Positions 12,307 to 16,535 of a stretch of 16,535 nt of DNA are shown in pieces. Source of the DNA: Oscillospiraceae bacterium. GTDB taxonomy: Bacteria > Bacillota > Clostridia > Oscillospirales > Ruminococcaceae. The notes below the pieces were generated by a model. It was not told where the DNA came from. It did no database searches and was given only the letters and a program-made list of their open reading frames with translations. The translations under genes and the position numbers were made by a program. The stretch is from NCBI GenBank assembly GCA_003516865.1, contig DPBR01000013.1, positions 27,874 to 44,408 on the forward strand, in the 5' to 3' direction. Position 1 is the first letter of the stretch. Each line of letters opens with the position of its first letter.

Positions 12307-14226
12307 ATGAGAATTACGGATTTATTGAACAAGGAGAGTATTCTTCTCGGCGCAGAGCCGAAAAGCAAGTCAGACGCGATTGAGATGCTTGTGGATTTGC
12401 AGTTCAGAAGCGGCAGAATAACCAACCGCGAGGAGTACAAAAAAGGTATTCTCTCGCGCGAGGAGCACGGTTCAACGGCGGTCGGCGACGGAATTGCAAT
12501 TCCCCACGCGAAAAACGCCGCGGTAAAGGAGCCGTCGCTTGCGGCGATGACCGTTCCTGCGGGAGTCGACTACGAGTCGCTCGACGGAGAGCCGTCAAAT
12601 CTGCTGTTCATGATAGCCGCGCCCGCTGACGGCGGCGACGTTCATATAGACGTTTTGTCAAGGCTTATGACGCTGCTTATGGACGAGGATTTTCACGCGA
12701 ATTTGCTTGCCGCAAAGACAACGGACGAGTTTCTCGATAGAATAAACGACGCGGAAAAACAGAAATTCCCCGACGAGCCTGTCCGCGAGAAAAAAACGGG
12801 TTACAGAGTGCTTGCGGTAACGGCTTGTCCAACGGGAATAGCTCACACTTATATGGCTGCCGAAGCGCTTGAAAAAGCGGGAAAAAAGCTCGGAATTACG
12901 ATTAAGGTTGAAACGAACGGTTCGGGCGGCGCGAAAAACGTTCTCACGGACGAGGATATCGCGAACTGCGAGGGAATTATAGTCGCGGCGGATAAATCGG
13001 TTGAAATGGCGCGTTTTGACGGGAAAAAGGTTATCGCGACAAAGGTTTCCGACGGAATTAAAATTCCCGAGGATCTTATAAACCGCATAATAAAAGGCGA
13101 CGCTCCCGTTTATCACCACAGCGGCGAAACCGCGAAATCCGCCGGAACAGGCAAAGAAAGCTTCGGCAGAAAGCTATACAAGCACCTGATGAACGGCGTT
13201 TCAAATATGCTTCCGTTTACGGTTGCGGGCGGCATTTTCATTGCGATTGCGTTCCTGATTGATACGATAGCTGGCGCGCCGCAGAACAACAGTTTCGGAA
13301 CATTCACCCCCGCTGCGGCGTTTTTCAAGACAATCGGCGGCTTTGCGTTCAACTTTATGATACCGGTGCTTGCGGGATATATCGGCAAGTCAATCGCCGA
13401 CAGACCGGGATTTTTGGTAGGACTTGTGGGCGGTTATCTTGCAACGACAGGCTCAACGTTCGCAAACGTTGCCGAAGGAGTACCCTCCGGATTTCTCGGA
13501 GCGCTGCTCGCGGGCTTCGTCGGCGGCTTCCTGATGCTGGGACTTGAAAAGCTCTGCGACAAGCTTCCAAAAGCGCTTAACGGCATAAAGCCCGTGCTGA
13601 TTTACCCGCTTGTCGGACTTGGGGTAATCGCGGTGATAATGTGCGCGATAAACCCGATTATGGGCGCGCTGAACGAGGGTCTGGCAAAGCTTCTTGCGGG
13701 AATGGGAAGCTCAAGCAAAATTCTTCTCGGCTGCGTACTGGGAGCGATGATGTCGATTGATATGGGCGGTCCGTTCAATAAAGCGGCGTATGTATTCGGC
13801 ACGGCTGCGATTGCTTCCGGAAATTATGATATTATGGCGGCTGTTATGATAGGCGGAATGGTGCCGCCGATTGCGATTGCGCTCTCGACAACGTTCTTCA
13901 AGAACAAATGGAGCGAGGACGAGCGCAAAAACGGTCTTGTAAACTATATTATGGGACTTAGCTTCATCACAGAGGGCGCAATCCCCTATGCCGCTTCAGA
14001 CCCGCTGAGAGTAATCCCCTCGTGCGCGGTCGGCGCGGCGGTTGCGGGAGGACTTTCAATGGCGTTCAATTGCACGCTTATGGCTCCTCACGGCGGTATC
14101 TTCGTATTTGCGGTTGTCGGAAACTGGCCGATGTATCTGGTAGCGCTTGCGGCAGGCTCGATTGTCGGAATGTTTATGCTGGCGCTTCTCAAAAAGAACA
14201 AAAACTCAAAATCCAAAACAAATTAA
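12307..14226 (+). CDS. fruA: PTS fructose transporter EIIABC
   Basis: A fused fructose permease of 639 residues. The ATG at 12307 has AAAGGAGG at about 12291-12298; an earlier in-frame start at 12277 overlaps fruK and is less likely. Domain order: EIIA residues about 1-150, phospho-His67 in GIAIPHAK; EIIB about 165-265, phospho-Cys174 in AVTACPTGIAHTYMAAEAL; EIIC from about 290 to 630 with many membrane helices, beginning LMNGVSNMLPFTVAGGIF and including the conserved loop FITEGAIPYAASDPLRV. The protein takes up fructose and releases fructose 1-phosphate in the cytoplasm. The domain order A-B-C is the usual one for Firmicute FruA. It sits between fruK and ptsH with gaps of 19 and 18 bp. Confidence 0.95.
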   Translation: MRITDLLNKESILLGAEPKSKSDAIEMLVDLQFRSGRITNREEYKKGILSREEHGSTAVGDGIAIPHAKNAAVKEPSLAAMTVPAGVDYESLDGEPSNLLFMIAAPADGGDVHIDVLSRLMTLLMDEDFHANLLAAKTTDEFLDRINDAEKQKFPDEPVREKKTGYRVLAVTACPTGIAHTYMAAEALEKAGKKLGITIKVETNGSGGAKNVLTDEDIANCEGIIVAADKSVEMARFDGKKVIATKVSDGIKIPEDLINRIIKGDAPVYHHSGETAKSAGTGKESFGRKLYKHLMNGVSNMLPFTVAGGIFIAIAFLIDTIAGAPQNNSFGTFTPAAAFFKTIGGFAFNFMIPVLAGYIGKSIADRPGFLVGLVGGYLATTGSTFANVAEGVPSGFLGALLAGFVGGFLMLGLEKLCDKLPKALNGIKPVLIYPLVGLGVIAVIMCAINPIMGALNEGLAKLLAGMGSSSKILLGCVLGAMMSIDMGGPFNKAAYVFGTAAIASGNYDIMAAVMIGGMVPPIAIALSTTFFKNKWSEDERKNGLVNYIMGLSFITEGAIPYAASDPLRVIPSCAVGAAVAGGLSMAFNCTLMAPHGGIFVFAVVGNWPMYLVALAAGSIVGMFMLALLKKNKNSKSKTN

Positions 14227-14244
14227 TTTGAAAGGAGAATTATT

Positions 14245-14511
14245 ATGGTAACGAAAACAGTAAAAGTAGTAAACGCGCAGGGAATGCATATGCGTCCCGC
14301 AGGAGAGCTTGCAAAGGAAATGAAGAAGTTCGCGGACTGCACCGTAACGCTGAAATGCGGCGAAAAAACCGCAAAGGCAAGCGCCGTAATGCAGATTATG
14401 GCTGCGGGAATAAAGTGCGGTTCCGAGGTCGAAATCATTGCCGAGGGCGAAAACGAGCAGGCGGCTCTCGACAAGGCTGTCGAGATGTTTGAAAGCGGCT
14501 TCGGCGAGTAA
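14245..14511 (+). CDS. ptsH: Phosphocarrier protein HPr
   Basis: An 88-residue phosphocarrier that receives phosphate from Enzyme I on His15 (AQGMHMRPAG) and passes it to EIIA of FruA. Arg17 and Pro18 are kept. The usual GIHARPA reads GMHMRPA here. Ser46 is at the expected position for HPr kinase, but in the context KASAVMQIMAAGI rather than the common KSIMGVMSLGI. Regulation through CcpA by Ser46 phosphorylation is therefore plausible but not certain. AAAGGAG precedes the ATG. The gene is inside the fructose operon, so it may be a dedicated HPr (the role FPr plays in enteric bacteria) or the only HPr of the cell. The last codons and stop recur 181 bp downstream as part of a duplication. Confidence 0.93.
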   Translation: MVTKTVKVVNAQGMHMRPAGELAKEMKKFADCTVTLKCGEKTAKASAVMQIMAAGIKCGSEVEIIAEGENEQAALDKAVEMFESGFGE

Positions 14512-14802
14512 ATCGGCAGGAAATGCGGCAAACCGCGAAAAATCCGCTGCAAATCACTGCAAAAACGGCGAAATCGCGCGGATTTGAACTGCAAATCACT
14601 GCAAAACGCGGGGCTGCCGCTCATAGAATTATGAGTTGAGCGAACCGCGCTCGCCGTGACAATTTGACGAAAAAAGCGGCTTCGGCGAGTAAATCGGCAG
14701 GAAAAAGCTGCAAAATGCGAGAAATCGGCTGCAAATTGCTGTAAAAACGGCGAAATCGCGCGGGTTTGAACTGCAAATCACTGCAAAACGCGGGGCTGCC
14801 GC
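14492..14802 (+). repeat. Partly decayed direct duplication spanning the end of ptsH and the ptsH-ptsI gap
   Basis: Copy 1 is 14492-14620 and copy 2 is 14673-14802. The first 32 bp are identical and include the last codons and stop of ptsH (AAAGCGGCTTCGGCGAGTAA). The last 60 bp (14561-14620 and 14743-14802) differ at one base, while the middle has diverged. Inside, CTGCAAATCACTGCAAAA occurs at 14547-14564, 14589-14606 and 14771-14788, with a degenerate copy at 14729-14746, so a 42-bp subrepeat is present in each copy. The 52 bp between copies hold TCATA-N4-TATGA (14621-14634) and GAGCG-N5-CGCTC (14638-14652). No gene is supported in this gap. Confidence 0.85.
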
Positions 14803-14818
14803 AGACGGAGGTAGGATT

Positions 14819-16453
14819 ATGACTGAATTTAAGGGAAAAGGCGTTTACGGCGCTGTTGCGCTCGGAAAAATTTCGGTTTTCACGCGCGCCGAGGTTTCCG
14901 TCAGGCGCGAACACACGGACGACTGCGACGGCGAAAAAAAGCGTATCGAAACAGCAAAGAAAAAAGCGCTCGAACAGCTCGCTGAAATTCACGACAAGGC
15001 GCTGCGCGAGGTCGGCGAAACGAACGCTCAGATTTTTGAAATCCATATGATGATGCTGGACGACGAGGATTACAACGAGTCAATCGAGAGCATAATCGAC
15101 TCGCAGAAGGTTAACGCGGAATACGCGGTCGCCGTGACCTCGGACAACTTCGCGGCGATGTTCGCGGCAATGGACGACGCGTATATGCAGGCGCGCGCCG
15201 CAGACGTCCGCGATATCTCCAACAGGCTTATCGCAAATCTTTCGGATAACGGCGGCGAAAGCTCTCTGAACAGCGAAAAAGTTATAATCTGCGCGGACGA
15301 CCTCGCGCCGAGCGAAACCGTTTCTCTCGACAAGGAGCGCGTTCTCGCGTTCGTCACAGCGCACGGCTCGTCAAATTCGCACACGGCAATTCTTGCGCGT
15401 AATATGAATATCCCCGCGATAATCGGCGTCGGCGACGACTTCCTCAAGGCGGTTAAGGACGGAATGACCGCGGGAGTCGATGGGTTTACGGGTGAGTTTT
15501 TCCTTGAACCCGACGAGAAAACAATCGAGCGTCTTGAACAAAAACAGCGTGAGGATAAAGAGAAAAAACGGCTTCTTCAGGAGCTTAAAGGCAAGGAAAA
15601 CATCACGCTTGACGGCAAAAAAATCAATATTTTTGCGAATATCGGAAGTATCGAGAACATCGGCGCGGTTCTCCTGAACGACGCGGACGGAATCGGGCTT
15701 TTCAGAAGCGAGTTTCTCTACCTTGAAAACACCGACTATCCCACCGAGGAACAGCAGTTTACCGCGTATAAAAAGGCTCTTGAGGGTATGGCGGGAAAAA
15801 AGGTTATCATCAGAACGCTCGATATCGGCGCGGACAAAAAAGCCGATTATTTCGGGCTTGACAAGGAAGAAAATCCCGCGCTCGGCTATCGTGCGATACG
15901 CATTTGTCTGACCCGTCCCGATATCTTCAAAACGCAGCTCAGAGCGCTTTACAGAGCCTCTGTTTACGGTAATCTCGGCATTATGTTCCCGATGATAACA
16001 AGCGTTTCCGAGGTTGAAAGAATACTCAAAATCTGCGAGGAGGTTCGCGGCGAACTCAAAAACGACGGAATTGCGTTCTCCGAGAACGTTGAACTCGGAA
16101 TTATGATTGAAACTCCCGCAGCCGCGATAATAAGCGACAAACTCGCCCCGCTCGTTGACTTTTTCAGCGTCGGAACAAACGACCTCACGCAATATACCCT
16201 CGCCTGCGACAGGCAAAATCCCAACATCGAGGATTTCTGCGACACGCATCACGAAGCCATTCTGCGGCTTATCGAAATGTCCGCTCGGAACGCCCACAAA
16301 AACGGCGCTTGGATAGGCATCTGCGGCGAACTTGCCGCAGATACCTCGCTTACCGAAACATTCCTCAGAATGGAAATCGACGAGCTTTCGGTTTCGCCGG
16401 GATTTGTGCTGAAGGTGAGAGAAAAAGTCAGAAGTCTTGATTTATCGAAATAA
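14819..16453 (+). CDS. ptsI: PTS Enzyme I (phosphoenolpyruvate-protein phosphotransferase)
   Basis: Enzyme I of 544 residues; it takes phosphate from phosphoenolpyruvate and hands it to His15 of HPr. The ATG at 14819 has GGAGGT at 14806-14811. The N-terminal HPr-binding helices and swivelling phospho-His domain end with His188 in SSNSHTAILARNMNIPAIIG. The C-terminal PEP-binding barrel shows GIGLFRSEFLYL, IIRTLDIGADK, NPALGYRAIR, LGIMIETPAA, FFSVGTNDLTQY and the catalytic Cys502 in GICGELAAD. The loop before the active His reads GSSNSH instead of the usual GGRTSH. It is the last gene of the operon, separated from ptsH by a 307-bp repeat region and with no obvious promoter of its own. Confidence 0.96.
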   Translation: MTEFKGKGVYGAVALGKISVFTRAEVSVRREHTDDCDGEKKRIETAKKKALEQLAEIHDKALREVGETNAQIFEIHMMMLDDEDYNESIESIIDSQKVNAEYAVAVTSDNFAAMFAAMDDAYMQARAADVRDISNRLIANLSDNGGESSLNSEKVIICADDLAPSETVSLDKERVLAFVTAHGSSNSHTAILARNMNIPAIIGVGDDFLKAVKDGMTAGVDGFTGEFFLEPDEKTIERLEQKQREDKEKKRLLQELKGKENITLDGKKINIFANIGSIENIGAVLLNDADGIGLFRSEFLYLENTDYPTEEQQFTAYKKALEGMAGKKVIIRTLDIGADKKADYFGLDKEENPALGYRAIRICLTRPDIFKTQLRALYRASVYGNLGIMFPMITSVSEVERILKICEEVRGELKNDGIAFSENVELGIMIETPAAAIISDKLAPLVDFFSVGTNDLTQYTLACDRQNPNIEDFCDTHHEAILRLIEMSARNAHKNGAWIGICGELAADTSLTETFLRMEIDELSVSPGFVLKVREKVRSLDLSK

Positions 16454-16535
16454 AATAAAGGTCACCTCTAAAAACCTTGTTTGAGTGAAAATGCGTATAG
16501 CGCGCTGCCTGCTTCAGGCACCAAGCGAAATTTTT
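16454..16535. other. Non-coding tail after ptsI with a hairpin; cut by window edge
   Basis: TGCCTG-CTT-CAGGCA (16506-16520) is a perfect 6-bp hairpin, and TTTTT is the last thing seen (16531-16535) after ten intervening bases, so it may be the ptsI terminator. The block starting GGTCACCTCTAAAAACC at 16460 looks like it could be an element end, but no partner repeat is visible here. Confidence 0.3.

Noticed and set aside
11514..12440. Long - strand open frame (308 codons) opposite fruK and the start of fruA
   Set aside because: Antisense to well-supported fruK/fruA, without motifs or ribosome binding site.
14512..14818. CRISPR-like array in the ptsH-ptsI gap
   Set aside because: The CTGCAAATCACTGCAAAA repeats are few, the sequences between them are themselves repeated rather than unique spacers, and no cas genes are near.
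14223..15046. Two - strand open frames that share a repeated peptide (PAFCSDLQFK-type) in the ptsH-ptsI gap
   Set aside because: The similarity comes only from the DNA duplication 14492-14802 read backwards; they overlap ptsH and ptsI and lack start signals.

Overview
This window looks like chromosomal DNA of a low-to-mid G+C Gram-positive bacterium, probably a clostridial member of the Firmicutes (Oscillospiraceae/Ruminococcus-like is my guess). The reasons are strong AGGAGG-type ribosome binding sites, consensus TTGACA/TATAAT promoters, hairpin-plus-T terminators, a Bce-type ABC transporter, the PdxST vitamin B6 route, a LytTR/DUF3021 pair and a fructose PTS operon with its own HPr and Enzyme I. 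No rRNA, tRNA, CRISPR array or complete insertion sequence is visible.

Layout. (1) 1-2500, + strand: the tail of an ABC transporter ATPase and its overlapping FtsX/BceB-like permease, closed by a terminator shared with the convergent pdxT. (2) 2544-5401: vitamin B6 module. pdxS-pdxT run on the - strand and a divergent MocR/PdxR-type regulator runs on the + strand; their two consensus promoters face each other with overlapping -10 boxes in an imperfect palindrome. (3) 5402-6961: a - strand structured small RNA (about 5422-5566) with a consensus promoter and an intrinsic terminator, then fucO, an iron-dependent lactaldehyde/propanediol oxidoreductase with its own promoter and paired upstream motifs. 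(4) 7131-8770: LytTR regulator, DUF3021 membrane protein, TfoX N-terminal-like protein and Cys-rich DUF3795 protein, apparently one operon. (5) 8801-10397: a chemoreceptor (MCP) with a six-helix membrane sensor, promoter and terminator. (6) 10471-16453: DeoR-type regulator, 1-phosphofructokinase, fructose PTS EIIABC, HPr and Enzyme I, i.e. a self-sufficient fructose uptake and phosphorylation operon (EI to HPr to EIIA to EIIB to EIIC; fructose-1-P to fructose-1,6-bisphosphate). A 10-bp-phased operator array overlaps its promoter. The 307-bp ptsH-ptsI gap holds a partly decayed duplication that includes the 3' end of ptsH.

Most genes are recognisable. The least explained items are the orphan structured RNA at 5422-5566, a 17-bp TTGTGCA/TGCACAA-type motif upstream of both fucO and the fructose operon, the phased half-site array at the fru promoter, and the ptsH-tail duplication. 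I see no obvious new multi-gene defence or biosynthetic system. The small RNA is the best candidate for something undescribed.
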